Notes: generated by a model from the letters alone, not told the origin. Positions 39,992-48,850 are shown, counted from the first letter of the stretch. The stretch is DNA of 64,000 nt from GCA-003244245 sp050700115 (GCA_050700115.1 JBOHGG010000004.1:62001-126000); one strand, 5' to 3'. Numbers and translations: made by a program.

Positions 39992-40471
39992 GTGGTCAAC
40001 GCGCTGCTGTCGCTGCCCACGCCCGGGTCACTGCCTGATCCTCAGTTCTCCCACAAGATCCCGGCTGGCCGCCGGTCGAGCCGCCCCGCACCGGGTCCGG
40101 CGCCTGGCGGCCAGCCGGACCCAAGCCCTCGGGCCGGCAGGTCAAGCAGCGGGCAGCTGCGGTGGGCGCGCTGCCCCGATGACGGACTTCTGCACCTGCT
40201 GCACCCCGCCGATGTCGTTGTTGCCGCGACCGGCGACCATGCCGAGGCCCTGTGCGGACGCCAGCTTCCCGCGGAGAGTCTCACCCTCATCAACGGCTCG
40301 ACGGGGGCGTTGTGCATGGCCTGCGTTGCCGGCATTCCGCCTGACCGCGCCCTACGTGACCTTTTCCTGACCAACGCCGACCGCGGTGACAACGCCGCCA
40401 ACGACGAGCTCGTCGCCGGGCTGGTGCGGCGGATCCGCGCTCAGCAGGGCTCCCGTGATTGCCGTGACTGA
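39992..40471 (+). CDS. Hypothetical actinobacterial protein with C-x-x-C motif
   Basis: About 159 residues from GTG 39992 (VVNALLSLPTPGSLPDPQF). The conserved part is WARCPDDGLLHLLHPADVVV, DHAEALCGRQLPAESLTLIN and GALCMACVAGIPPDRALRDL, followed by FLTNADRGDNAANDELVAGL. The cysteines CP...C...CMAC could bind a metal. A C-terminal relative is found at 9330-9476. Members of this family often lie beside XRE regulators of mobile or accessory regions. No function can be assigned. Confidence 0.6.
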   Translation: MVNALLSLPTPGSLPDPQFSHKIPAGRRSSRPAPGPAPGGQPDPSPRAGRSSSGQLRWARCPDDGLLHLLHPADVVVAATGDHAEALCGRQLPAESLTLINGSTGALCMACVAGIPPDRALRDLFLTNADRGDNAANDELVAGLVRRIRAQQGSRDCRD

Positions 40472-40631
40472 CCGGTTGTACACGATCCCGGTCACCTGCT
40501 TGCACGCACGATCGGGTGGGTCCGAGGCGGGCGCTGCCGGGTGGATCCGGACCGACACACCGCACCGGCTGGGACGGACTGTCGGGGGCCGGGGCTAGCC
40601 TGCGTCCCGTCGCGAACGAGAGGGGGCGCCC

Positions 40632-42335
40632 ATGTCCGTCGGCCTGTCCACCGAACACCCTCGGGCCGAGGTGCTGGCCCGGTACGGGTCACTGCTCGAC
40701 CGGCTCGCCGGTTCCGCCGGTGTCGACCCGCGGCGGTCGGCACTGGTGGACGAGGCCGGCGAGGTGTGGAGCCGGCCGGGTTTCGACACGGTGCTGTCGC
40801 AGTCGCGGCTGGGTTTCACCCCGTTCGATTACCAGCTCGCGACGATGCAGACGGTGCTGCGCCGGATGCGGGGGCGGGCGATCCTCGCCGACGAGGTCGG
40901 CCTGGGCAAGACGATCGAGGCCGGCCTAGTGCTCTCCGAGCTGCGGATGCGCGGGCTGGCCGATAGCGCACTCGTCGTCACTCCGGCCGGGCTGGTCGGC
41001 CAGTGGCGCGAGGAGCTGGAGCGCAAGTTCGCCCTGCCCACCACGGTGGCGGCCCGCGGCGGCTGGGACGCCGGGGCGGACCGGCCGGTGGTGCTGGCCT
41101 CGCTGGCCGCGGCCCGCCGCGACCCACTGAAGGCGGCGATCACCGGCAAGCAGTGGGACGTGGTGATCGTCGATGAGGCCCACCGGCTGCGCAACCCAGC
41201 CAGTGCGTCGGGTCGGCTGGCCCGCGTGCTGCGCACCCGCTATCTGCTGCTGCTCACGGCCACCCCGGTGGAGAACCGGTTGCAGGACCTCTACGAACTG
41301 GTCAACCTCGTTGCGCCGGGCCTGCTCGGCACGGCCGACCAGTTCCGTCGCACCCACGGCAGCGCCGATACCGGGGTCGACGCGCTGCGCAACGTCGCCG
41401 CGCTGCGCGCCCGAACCAGGGAGATCATGGTTCGGCACCGGCGCAGTGAGGTCGCGGTGCTGCTGCCGCAGCGGCTTGCCGAGACCGTGCTGGTCACGCC
41501 GTGCGACGCGGAGCGCTCGCTGTACGCCGAGATCACGTCCCGGATCCGCGGCGAAGCCCGCGCCGCGGCACCGTCGCAGCGGCTGACCCTGCGCAGTCTC
41601 ACCCGGCTGGCCGGCTCCAGCCCGGCCGCGGTGGCGCCCACCCTGGCCAAGGTCGGCTGGCACGACCTCGCCGACCGCGCCCGGATGATCGAGCGTCCCC
41701 GCAAGACCGACGAGCTGCTGGCCCGGCTGCGCACCCACGTCGAGCGCGGGGAGAAGGTGCTGGTGTTCACCGCCTTCCGGCACACCCTCGACGCGCTCGC
41801 CGCGGAGGTCGCCGCGGCCGGCATCCCAGCCGCCTGCTATCACGGCAGCTTGTCGCGGCGTGAGAAGGACGCCGCGGTCAGCTCGTTCCGCGACGACGTG
41901 CCGGTGCTGTTGTCCACCGAGTCGGCGGGCGAGGGCCGCAACCTGCAGTTCTGCCACGTCATGATCAATATGGACCTGCCGTGGAACCCGATGCAGATCG
42001 AGCAGCGCCTCGGCCGGTTGCACCGGGTAGGCCAGGACCACGACGTGCTGCTGGCCAACCTGGTCTCCCGCGGGACCATCGAGGAGCGCATCCTGCACGT
42101 GCTGGAATCGAAGATCAACCTATTCGAGCTCGTCGTCGGGGAGCTGGACATGATCCTGGGCCGGGTGACCGACGACTTCGACTTCGAGACCTCGGTGTTC
42201 ACCGCGTATGTCACCGCCGCAGACGACGCCGCGTTCGCCGCCTCGCTGGACGACCTCGGCGCCGATCTGGCCCGGGCTCGTAGCGACTACCTGCGCACCC
42301 GCGGCGCCGTCGACCAGCTGGTCGGGGAGGACTGA
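40632..42335 (+). CDS. SNF2-family DEAD/H ATPase (RapA/HepA-like)
   Basis: A 567-residue protein with both halves of a SNF2 motor. FTPFDYQLATMQTVLRRMRG precedes motif I, ILADEVGLGKTIEAGLVLSE. VVIVDEAHRLRNPASA is motif II (DEAH) and LLLTATPVENRLQDLYELVN is motif III. LVFTAFRHTLDALAAEVAAA, SLSRREKDAAVSSFRDD and NMDLPWNPMQIEQRLGRLHR (motifs V/VI) form the second half. It should translocate on double-stranded DNA and remodel bound proteins. It is followed after two bases by a partner gene, suggesting a two-protein complex. A role in repair, transcription recycling or phage defence is possible; none is proven. Confidence 0.9.
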   Translation: MSVGLSTEHPRAEVLARYGSLLDRLAGSAGVDPRRSALVDEAGEVWSRPGFDTVLSQSRLGFTPFDYQLATMQTVLRRMRGRAILADEVGLGKTIEAGLVLSELRMRGLADSALVVTPAGLVGQWREELERKFALPTTVAARGGWDAGADRPVVLASLAAARRDPLKAAITGKQWDVVIVDEAHRLRNPASASGRLARVLRTRYLLLLTATPVENRLQDLYELVNLVAPGLLGTADQFRRTHGSADTGVDALRNVAALRARTREIMVRHRRSEVAVLLPQRLAETVLVTPCDAERSLYAEITSRIRGEARAAAPSQRLTLRSLTRLAGSSPAAVAPTLAKVGWHDLADRARMIERPRKTDELLARLRTHVERGEKVLVFTAFRHTLDALAAEVAAAGIPAACYHGSLSRREKDAAVSSFRDDVPVLLSTESAGEGRNLQFCHVMINMDLPWNPMQIEQRLGRLHRVGQDHDVLLANLVSRGTIEERILHVLESKINLFELVVGELDMILGRVTDDFDFETSVFTAYVTAADDAAFAASLDDLGADLARARSDYLRTRGAVDQLVGED

Positions 42336-42337
42336 GC

Positions 42338-43411
42338 GTGGACCCGGGCCTGGAGTTCTGGCTGCGTTACGTCGACGACCGCGGCGGGCTCATCGAGCCT
42401 GCCGCTGACGGCACCCTGGTCATGCTGCCGCCCGCGGTGGCCGGCGAGTTCGACCTTCCCGACGAGATGGTCGTCACCGCCGACCCCGACGTCGCCCGTG
42501 ACGGCGGGATGGTGCTGCTCGCCACCGGCCACCCGGCGCTGATCCGGGCGGCCGACGCGACACTGGCCGGCGGGGACGCCGGGGTCGTCGCTCTCGTTGC
42601 TCCGACCACTCCGGCTCCGGACCGAGAACAGCTGCAGGACAAGGTCCGCGACCAGTTCCCGGTGCAGCACGGGCGGATCGACGTGACCGGGCTACCGGTG
42701 CGCATCGACCGGCCGATGCTGCGGGTGGGCGCGCTGGTCACCTACACGGTGTCCGCGGAGGAGTGCTACCAGGAGCGGCTGGAGTGCTGGGTCGATGCGC
42801 TCTCCGGGCTGCAGCTCGGAGCCGACGACGTCACCCGGCTGCAGCGCGTGCCGCGCCCCGAAGGTCCGGCGGTGGCGCGCCCACCGGTGCTTGCGGCCGT
42901 CACCGGGGCGCTGGAGCAGGCCCACCGCATCCTCGACGCCGCCGCCGACCGGCGGCGCAGCACACTGTCGGACCAGGCATCGGACGCCCACCAGCGGGAA
43001 CGCGCACACGCCCGCGCCTACTACGACGACGCGCTGCGGTCGCTGGAGCGCCGCCGGACCGGCGCCGACCCCGACCGTGCCAAGCTGCTGGCGGCCCGCG
43101 CGGCGAGCACCCGGGAGGAGCGTGCCCGGCGCCTGCTGGAGATCGACGAGAAGTACCAGGCCCGGCACGAGATCCGCCCGTTCCGGCTGCACGCCGTGCT
43201 GGTCCCGGGATGGCGGGTGCCGGTCGACATCCGTCGCGGGCCACGTCGCTACCCGTTCGCCTTCGACTGGCTCGCCGCGCTGGGCGCCTTCGCCGCGCAA
43301 CGCTGCCCGCACTGCGGCACGGTCGCACCGCTGTCCGCGAGCAAGACCCGACTCGGCTGCCTGACCTGCCTGCCCGGTACGACGCTGCACGCAGTCCCGG
43401 CCTCCGCATGA
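42338..43411 (+). CDS. Conserved partner of the SNF2 ATPase, with zinc ribbon
   Basis: A 357-residue protein (MDPGLEFWLRYVDDRGGLIE). The first part is mixed alpha/beta, with RDQFPVQHGRIDVTGLPVRI. A long coiled-coil region (about 195-275) contains HQRERAHARAYYDDALRSLE and REERARRLLEIDEKYQARHE. Near the C-terminus CPHCGTVAPLSASKTRLGCL with TCL forms a four-cysteine zinc ribbon. I do not recognise a named domain. The two-base spacing from the SNF2 gene makes it a probable obligate partner, perhaps the substrate- or DNA-recognition subunit. Confidence 0.75.
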   Translation: MDPGLEFWLRYVDDRGGLIEPAADGTLVMLPPAVAGEFDLPDEMVVTADPDVARDGGMVLLATGHPALIRAADATLAGGDAGVVALVAPTTPAPDREQLQDKVRDQFPVQHGRIDVTGLPVRIDRPMLRVGALVTYTVSAEECYQERLECWVDALSGLQLGADDVTRLQRVPRPEGPAVARPPVLAAVTGALEQAHRILDAAADRRRSTLSDQASDAHQRERAHARAYYDDALRSLERRRTGADPDRAKLLAARAASTREERARRLLEIDEKYQARHEIRPFRLHAVLVPGWRVPVDIRRGPRRYPFAFDWLAALGAFAAQRCPHCGTVAPLSASKTRLGCLTCLPGTTLHAVPASA

Positions 43412-43500
43412 GCGCTGGCTCCTCCTGATCAGCGCGCTCCGACGACGATGGCAGTATCAGACATCGATGTAGATGAGTAGTCGAGTCGGGAGGAACCTTC

Positions 43501-44301
43501 ATGGCAAGGTCCCGTCGACGTGCCGCGCTGCCCGCGGCTGCACTCAGCGTGCTCGCCGCGCTCGCCGCCGGGTGCGCCAACACCGAGCCTGGCACCACTG
43601 CCACCGGCGTCCCCCTGGTCAAGGCCGGCCAGCTGACCACCTGCACCGGGCTGCCCTACGAGCCGTTCCAGTTCGAGCGGGACGGCAAGGTGGTCGGCTT
43701 CGACGTCGACCTGGTCGACCTGGTGGCCAAGGAGCTGGGCGTCACTCAGCAGATCGTCGACACCCCGTTCGACGGCATCCAGTCCGGCGCCGACCTCAAC
43801 GCCGGTAAGTGCGACCTGGCCGCCGCCGGCATGACTATCACCGAGGTCCGCGAGCAGAACTTCGACTTCTCCGCCCCCTACTTCGATGCCACCCAAGGGC
43901 TGGTCGCGAAGAAGGGCTCGGGTCTGACGAGCTTGGCGCAGTTCACGGGCAAGCGGGTCGCTGTGCAGAACGGCACCACTGGTCAGAAGTACGCCGAGGA
44001 GAACGCGCCCGACGTCGAGATCGTCGTTTTCGAGGACCTCGGTCTGCTGCTGACGGCTGTGCAGACCGGCGACGTCGACGCCGGCGTCAACGACAACGGT
44101 GTGCTCTACGACTGGGTGAACAAGGAACCCGCCTTTGAGGTGATCTCGGAGTTCGATACCAACGAGCAGTACGGCATCGGCGTCAAGACGGGCAACACGG
44201 TGCTGCTCAACAAGATCAACGAGGTGCTCGCCGAGGCCAGATCCAACGGCGAGTACGACAGGATCTACGAGAAGTGGTTCAAGAAGAAGCCGACCAGCTG
44301 A
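43501..44301 (+). CDS. Amino-acid ABC importer, substrate-binding lipoprotein
   Basis: A 266-residue lipoprotein. The signal peptide ends in the lipobox LAALAAGCA (Cys25), so it is anchored outside the membrane. The mature part has the family 3 solute-binding pattern: LTTCTGLPYEPFQFERDGKV, VGFDVDLVDLVAKELGV, KCDLAAAGMTITEVREQNFD with FSAPYF, and a C-terminal YDRIYEKWFK. It binds a polar amino acid, possibly glutamine or glutamate. The permease and ATPase genes follow, completing the importer. The ATG is preceded by GGGAGGAAC. Confidence 0.9.
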   Translation: MARSRRRAALPAAALSVLAALAAGCANTEPGTTATGVPLVKAGQLTTCTGLPYEPFQFERDGKVVGFDVDLVDLVAKELGVTQQIVDTPFDGIQSGADLNAGKCDLAAAGMTITEVREQNFDFSAPYFDATQGLVAKKGSGLTSLAQFTGKRVAVQNGTTGQKYAEENAPDVEIVVFEDLGLLLTAVQTGDVDAGVNDNGVLYDWVNKEPAFEVISEFDTNEQYGIGVKTGNTVLLNKINEVLAEARSNGEYDRIYEKWFKKKPTS

Positions 44302-44334
44302 CCGCTGCCACCACGGGAAGAAGCGACCCCCTCT

Positions 44335-45150
44335 ATGGCCCTGACCAAGCGGCAACGGGCCAAGGTTGTCCGTGGCGTGCAGTACGCCGTCCTGGTGCTG
44401 ATCGTCCTGACTATCGCGCTGGCCGCCGACTGGGGCCGGATCCAGTCAGCGTTCTTCGACCTCGACGTCGCCAGAGGCATGTTCCCCGAGGTCATCACGG
44501 TAGCGCTGAAGAACACCGTGATCTACACCACGCTCGGCTTCGCGTTCGGCCTCGTCTTGGCGGTGCTGCTCGCGCTGATGCGGTTGTCGAGCGTCGGGGT
44601 GTACCGGGCGCTGGCTGGGGCCTACATCGAGTTCTTCCGCGGTCTCCCGGCGTTGCTGGTGTTCCTTGCCGTGGGTAGCGGCATTCCGCTGGCCTTTCCC
44701 GGCACGGTTCTCAACCGCTACGTGGCGATCATGATCGCGTTGGGGGTCGTCTCGGCTGCCTATCTGGCGGAGACCATCCGGGCCGGTATCCAGGCGGTGC
44801 CTCGCGGTCAGGTGGAGGCCGCCCGGTCGCTGGGCATGTCACCGGCCGCGACGATGGTCTGGGTTGTCATCCCGCAGGCATTCAAGATCATCCTGCCGCC
44901 GCTGACCAACGAGCTGGTGCTGCTCACCAAGGACACCTCGCTGGCGTTGTTCCTCGGTTCGACGGTGGCGCAGCAGGAGCTGACCCAGTTCGGCCGCCAG
45001 CAACTCAACGAGTCCCGCAGCCTGACTCCGGTGCTGGTCGCCGGCCTGTGCTATCTGATCATCACGATCCCGCTGTCACAGGTGTCCCGGCGGCTGGAAG
45101 GCCGCTATGGCAGCGCGCAGCCGGCAACGGCCGGACGCGGAGGTGGGTGA
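44335..45150 (+). CDS. Amino-acid ABC importer, permease
   Basis: A 271-residue inner-membrane protein of the HisM/GlnP type with five or six helices, for example VQYAVLVLIVLTIALAADWG and VIYTTLGFAFGLVLAVLLAL. The EAA loop that docks on the ATPase reads QVEAARSLGMSPAATMVWVV. YIEFFRGLPALLVFLAVG and TIRAGIQAVPRGQ are further family marks. Its 3' end may overlap the ATPase start. The single permease probably works as a homodimer. Confidence 0.92.
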   Translation: MALTKRQRAKVVRGVQYAVLVLIVLTIALAADWGRIQSAFFDLDVARGMFPEVITVALKNTVIYTTLGFAFGLVLAVLLALMRLSSVGVYRALAGAYIEFFRGLPALLVFLAVGSGIPLAFPGTVLNRYVAIMIALGVVSAAYLAETIRAGIQAVPRGQVEAARSLGMSPAATMVWVVIPQAFKIILPPLTNELVLLTKDTSLALFLGSTVAQQELTQFGRQQLNESRSLTPVLVAGLCYLIITIPLSQVSRRLEGRYGSAQPATAGRGGG

Positions 45151-45151
45151 G

Positions 45152-45898
45152 GTGATCGTCGAGGTCTCCGGGCTGCACAAGTCGTTCGGCTCGCTCGAGG
45201 TGCTGCGCGGGATCAACCTGGACGTCGAGCGCGGCCAGGTGGTGTGCGTGATCGGCCCGTCCGGGTCCGGCAAGTCGACGCTGCTGCGCTGCATCAACCT
45301 GCTCGAACAGCCGACCAGCGGCACGGTCACCGTCAACGGTGTCGAACTGACCGATCCTGATGTGGACATCGACGCCGCGCGGCGCCAGATCGGCATGGTG
45401 TTCCAGCAGTTCAACCTGTTCTCCCACCTGTCAGTGCTGGACAACCTGACACTGCCCCAACGGCGGGTGCTGCGGCGCAGCAAGGCCGAGGCGATCGAGG
45501 TCGCGAGACGCAACCTGGGCATCGTCGGCGTTGCGGAGAAGGAATCCGCGATGCCGGCGCAGCTGTCCGGAGGGCAGCAGCAGCGGGTCGCGATCGCGCG
45601 GGCACTGGCGATGGATCCGGCGCTGATGCTGTTCGACGAGCCGACCTCCTCGCTCGACCCCGAGCTGGTCGGCGAGGTGCTGGCGGTGATGCGCAGGCTC
45701 GCCGAGAACGGCATGACGATGCTGGTGGTGACCCACGAGATGGCGTTCGCCCGCGAAGTAGCCGACCGCGTGATATTCCTGGACCACGGCGAAGTAGCCG
45801 AAGACGGCCCCCCAGCCCAGGTGATCTCCGCCCCCCGCACCCCCCGCACCAAGCTCTTCCTCGCCCGCTTCCCGCATTCAGCGGGCTCAGCGGGGTAA
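45152..45898 (+). CDS. Amino-acid ABC importer, ATPase
   Basis: About 248 residues. GPSGSGKSTLLRCINLLEQP is Walker A, then the Q-loop MVFQQFNLFSHLSVLDNLTL, the signature QLSGGQQQRVAIARALAMDP, Walker B LMLFDEPTSSLDPELVGEVL and the H-loop VVTHEMAFAREVADR. This is the GlnQ/HisP type. GTG 45152 is preferred because GGAGGTG lies just upstream; ATG 45107 and GTG 45143 are alternatives. The last ten residues (FPHSAGSAG and stop) are encoded by a palindromic repeat at 45872-45937, so the natural C-terminus has been replaced. Confidence 0.92.
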   Translation: MIVEVSGLHKSFGSLEVLRGINLDVERGQVVCVIGPSGSGKSTLLRCINLLEQPTSGTVTVNGVELTDPDVDIDAARRQIGMVFQQFNLFSHLSVLDNLTLPQRRVLRRSKAEAIEVARRNLGIVGVAEKESAMPAQLSGGQQQRVAIARALAMDPALMLFDEPTSSLDPELVGEVLAVMRRLAENGMTMLVVTHEMAFAREVADRVIFLDHGEVAEDGPPAQVISAPRTPRTKLFLARFPHSAGSAG

Positions 45899-45937
45899 AC
45901 GAGGCGCGAATAACCCCGCTGAGCCCGCTGAATGCGG
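45872..45937. repeat. Palindromic repeat family B, copy 1
   Basis: CCGCATTCAGCGGGCTCAGC plus GGGGT (45872-45896) pairs perfectly over 25 bases with 45913-45937, with a 16-base loop. A second copy lies at 63685-63750. The stop codon and last codons of the ABC ATPase gene are inside the left arm. It probably also terminates that operon. Confidence 0.85.
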
Positions 45938-45957
45938 AAGAGGGGCGGAATGTCACG

Positions 45958-47328
45958 GTGGTGCGCGGGGTTGGGGGTGGGGTGGACAGCGATCCGAGGG
46001 CGGCGGGTCGGGTCGCCACCGTCATCGGGGTGCTCTTCGGGCTCGCGGGCACCGGAACGTCGGCCGTGTCCGTGGCGCTGCCCGAGTTGGCGGCAGGGCT
46101 CGGGGTAGGCGCGGCGAGCGCGACCTGGGTGATCAGCGGGTATGCCGTCGCCCTCGCGGTGCTCACCGCGGTGCACGGCCGGATCGCCGACATCGTCGGC
46201 GTGCGCGGCCCACTCGTCATCGGCGTCGCGCTGATGGCGATCGGGGCGCTCGTTGCTGCTACCGCGCCCACGTTTGCCGTGCTGGTCGCGGGCCGTGTCC
46301 TGCAAGGCGTCGGCGCCGCCGCGGTTCCGGTCCTCGGCATGGCCCTGATCAGCACCCGCTGGGACGGCGCCACCAGGGCGGACGCTCTGGGACGCGTGAC
46401 CGGCGCTGCGTCGGTGCTGAGCTCGCTGGGTCCGGTGCTCGGCGGGGCACTGGACGCGACAGGCGGCTGGCGATGGACCCTCGTGTTGCCCGTGGCCGGG
46501 CTGCTCGCGCTGCCGATGATCTGGCGCGCGGCCCCCACGAGCGGCCGGCGGGAGCACTTCGACGTGCCGGGTGCGGTGTGCGTCGCGGTCGCGGCCACCG
46601 GCCTGGTGCTGCTCATCCAATCGCCCGCCACGGGCGCCGTGGTCGCCATGGTGGGCGCGGCGCTGCTGGTCGCGGGTGTCCCGGCAACGCTCGCCCGGAT
46701 CCGGGCCCGGCCCGACGGGTTCCTGCCCCGCGCGATCGTGACCAACGGTGTGGTGCTGCGCAGCGCGTTCGCCGCCGCCGCGATCCCGGCGGGGTGGTTC
46801 GCGCTGCTCGTCGCGGTGCCGCTGGTCCTGGCCGCCCGGGGCTGGTCACCGCTGGGCGTCGGGCTGGTCCTCGTGCCGTCCGCGCTGCTGGGCCTGCTCA
46901 TGCCGCATGTCACCAGGAGGGTCCTGCCCCGGTGGGGCGCGGACCGCATCCTCGCCGTGACGTGTCCAGTCGCCGTCGCGGCGCTGCTCGCTGCCGCGCT
47001 GGGCGCGGCGACCGGGACGCCGCCGCTGCTGGTGGTGGCCGTCGCGTCGCTCACCGTGGCGTTCGGTATCGGTCAGCCGGCGATGATCCTCGGTGTCTCG
47101 GGCGCCGTGGACGAGGCACAGCGCGGCGTTGCGCTCGGCGTGGCGACGCTGGTGTTCCTGGCCGGCGCGGGCGTCGGCGCCGCCGTGGTGGGAGGCCTCG
47201 GCGACGTGCTGGGCATCAGCGGCGCGCTGGGCGTACTGGCCCTACTGCCGGTCGCCGGGACACTCGTCATGCTCCGGCAGCTCCGGGCGGCGGCACGGAG
47301 GGAAGCCGAGGTCCCGGCGGTGCGCTGA
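45958..47328 (+). CDS. Major facilitator superfamily exporter (DHA2-like)
   Basis: A 456-residue membrane protein with about 12-14 helices. Motif A lies in HGRIADIVGVRGPLVIGVAL and motif C-like glycines in VLSSLGPVLGGALDATGGWR with WTLVLPVAG. The pattern SVALPELAAGLGVGAASATW with VISGYAVALAVLTAVHGRIA is typical of DHA2 drug/proton antiporters. It should export a small molecule with proton motive force. It begins just after the palindromic repeat; GTG 45958 is the longest start and GTG 45982 is possible. There is no adjacent regulator that would reveal its drug. Confidence 0.88.
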   Translation: MVRGVGGGVDSDPRAAGRVATVIGVLFGLAGTGTSAVSVALPELAAGLGVGAASATWVISGYAVALAVLTAVHGRIADIVGVRGPLVIGVALMAIGALVAATAPTFAVLVAGRVLQGVGAAAVPVLGMALISTRWDGATRADALGRVTGAASVLSSLGPVLGGALDATGGWRWTLVLPVAGLLALPMIWRAAPTSGRREHFDVPGAVCVAVAATGLVLLIQSPATGAVVAMVGAALLVAGVPATLARIRARPDGFLPRAIVTNGVVLRSAFAAAAIPAGWFALLVAVPLVLAARGWSPLGVGLVLVPSALLGLLMPHVTRRVLPRWGADRILAVTCPVAVAALLAAALGAATGTPPLLVVAVASLTVAFGIGQPAMILGVSGAVDEAQRGVALGVATLVFLAGAGVGAAVVGGLGDVLGISGALGVLALLPVAGTLVMLRQLRAAARREAEVPAVR

Positions 47329-47360
47329 CTCGCCGAGCCGCGTGGGCCAGACTCTCCACC

Positions 47361-48041
47361 GTGGCTGGGAGCTGCGAGCGTGTTGATGTGGTCGCCGAGT
47401 TCGATGAGCGGGCGCCCCGGTACGACACGAGCGCGGTGCACCGATGGCAAGCGCGGCAGGCGGCTGAGCTGGCATGCTTGCAGTGGCGCGGCAGCGCAGT
47501 TGTGCCGCGAGCAGATACCTGCGGGCCGACGGCACCCGCGCTGCCGTTTCGCGCGGAGGTCTTCGACGTCGTGATCTGCGTCGCCGCCATCGCTTACCTC
47601 GGTGATGCCGTCACAGCGTTGCGGGAGTCTCGGCGGGTGTGCCGGCCCGGCGCCCGGCTGGTCCTCTCGGTGCCGGCCAACGGCGGGATCCCGTCGTTCG
47701 CGCTGCTTCGCGAGGCGGCCAGGGCGCACGGGGTGGCGCTGAGCGAACCGAACGCGGGGCTGGGCGACGAGGACACCCGGCGGTCCGTCCTCGGCAGCGC
47801 GGGTCTGCTGTGCGACGGAGTCGTTGAGCGCACCTTCGCCGAGCCGCTCGCCGGGGACTCCAGGTCGACCGCGGAGCACTTCATCAGTCACGGGCACGCC
47901 GAGCCACTGCGAGTTGCCCCACGTGAGGTGCGGGAGCGGGTGTACGCGACGTACCGCGACAGCTTTGTGCAACAGCAACAGAACGGCACCGGTCACCACA
48001 CGGTGCTCTACGTCCGCTGCCGCGCGCCAGGCGCGACCTGA
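47361..48041 (+). pseudogene. SAM methyltransferase with motif I deleted
   Basis: The frame starts VAGSCERVDVVAEFDERAPR and continues YDTSAVHRWQARQAAELACL. It then jumps through WRGSAVVPRADTCGPTAPA to LPFRAEVFDVVICVAAIAYL, and later CRPGARLVLSVPANGG. In UbiE-like methyltransferases about 40 residues with the G-x-G-x-G SAM loop and the acidic motif II lie between these blocks; here they are gone. The rest, including the C-terminal cap, is intact to the stop. It is probably an internally deleted, inactive methyltransferase, unless it has become a binding protein. Confidence 0.65.
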
Positions 48042-48306
48042 CGGTCCCACTCCGGCCCATACCGATGAGTTCTCGGTACGGCTGCGGTCTACACCGGTGA
48101 TTCCGTTCGAAGAGCAGCAGGAGGATCACCACGACTACGAACGACACCCTGACGACGCCTGCGACAGCACGCGGCCGGGCTACCGACATCGCGTGACGTC
48201 GCTGGCCGCAGACCACGGCGCCGGCCGGGGAGCCCTGACGCTGATCTGAGAACACACCGGACCCGAACCGCGGGTCTGGAGAGCAAGAAGAGAGATGAGG
48301 CAACTG

Positions 48307-48717
48307 ATGTCCACGAAGATCTTCGTCAATCTCCCGGTGAAGGACCTCGGCAAGTCGATCGACTTCTTCACCGCACTCGGCTTCTCGTTCAATCCGCAGT
48401 TCACCGATGAGAACGCGACATGCATGGTCATCAGTGACGGCATCTACGTCATGCTCCTGACCGAGCCGTTCTTCAAATCGTTCACCAACAAGGACGTCGC
48501 CGACACAACGAAGAGCACGGAGGCGATCATCGCGCTGGGTGTCGACAGCAGGCAGCAGGTTGACGAGATGGTCGATAAGGCCCTTGCGTCGGGCGGGCAA
48601 CCCGGGAGGTTCTCGAACGACGAGGACTTCATGTACGGACGGAGTTTCCAGGACCACGATGGGCACCTCTGGGAGGTGCTGTACATGGACCCGACGATGG
48701 TGCCGGAGCAGGCTTGA
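48307..48717 (+). CDS. VOC/glyoxalase-family protein
   Basis: A 136-residue vicinal-oxygen-chelate protein: KIFVNLPVKDLGKSIDFFTA, LGFSFNPQFTDENATCMVIS, DGIYVMLLTEPFFKSF, then GRSFQDHDGHLWEVLYMDP. The HLWE glutamate and the paired beta-alpha-beta-beta-beta units are typical of PhnB/lactoylglutathione-lyase-like proteins. The QDHDGHLWEVLYMDP ending matches a common small VOC family in soil bacteria. The reaction is unknown. ATG 48307 is chosen; ATG 48295 would add four residues. Confidence 0.9.
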   Translation: MSTKIFVNLPVKDLGKSIDFFTALGFSFNPQFTDENATCMVISDGIYVMLLTEPFFKSFTNKDVADTTKSTEAIIALGVDSRQQVDEMVDKALASGGQPGRFSNDEDFMYGRSFQDHDGHLWEVLYMDPTMVPEQA

Positions 48718-48787
48718 CTCCCGTCTTGTAGCCGACGTATGTGGGACTCGCCCGTGGTGGCTGCGTCTCGGACCGCCAAGATCAAAC

Positions 48788-48850
48788 CGCTATTCGGCTC
48801 CGGATAGCGCCTGACGGCGGCCCTGAACCGCTATTCGGCTCCGAATGGCG
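48788..48850. repeat. Palindromic repeat family D, two tandem copies
   Basis: CGCTATTCGGCTCCGGATAG continuing CG (48788-48809) is followed 41 bases later by CGCTATTCGGCTCCGAATGG continuing CG (48829-48850). Each forms a short hairpin. The same core appears in the loop of the repeat at 63685-63750 (TATTCGGTGCCGGATAG). The copies lie between the VOC gene and the convergent DUF885 gene. Confidence 0.7.

Noticed and set aside
45076..47054. Two very long minus-strand frames (514 and 547 codons) opposite the ABC ATPase and MFS genes
   Set aside because: Ser/Thr/Ala/Arg-rich low-complexity translations that mirror well-supported plus-strand genes.
48100..48250. Short frame after a good ribosome binding site (AGCAGGAGGATCACC)
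   Set aside because: Only an ACG codon follows at the right distance and the about 20-residue product (TTNDTLTTPATARGRATDIA) ends at once; probably the eroded start of a lost gene.
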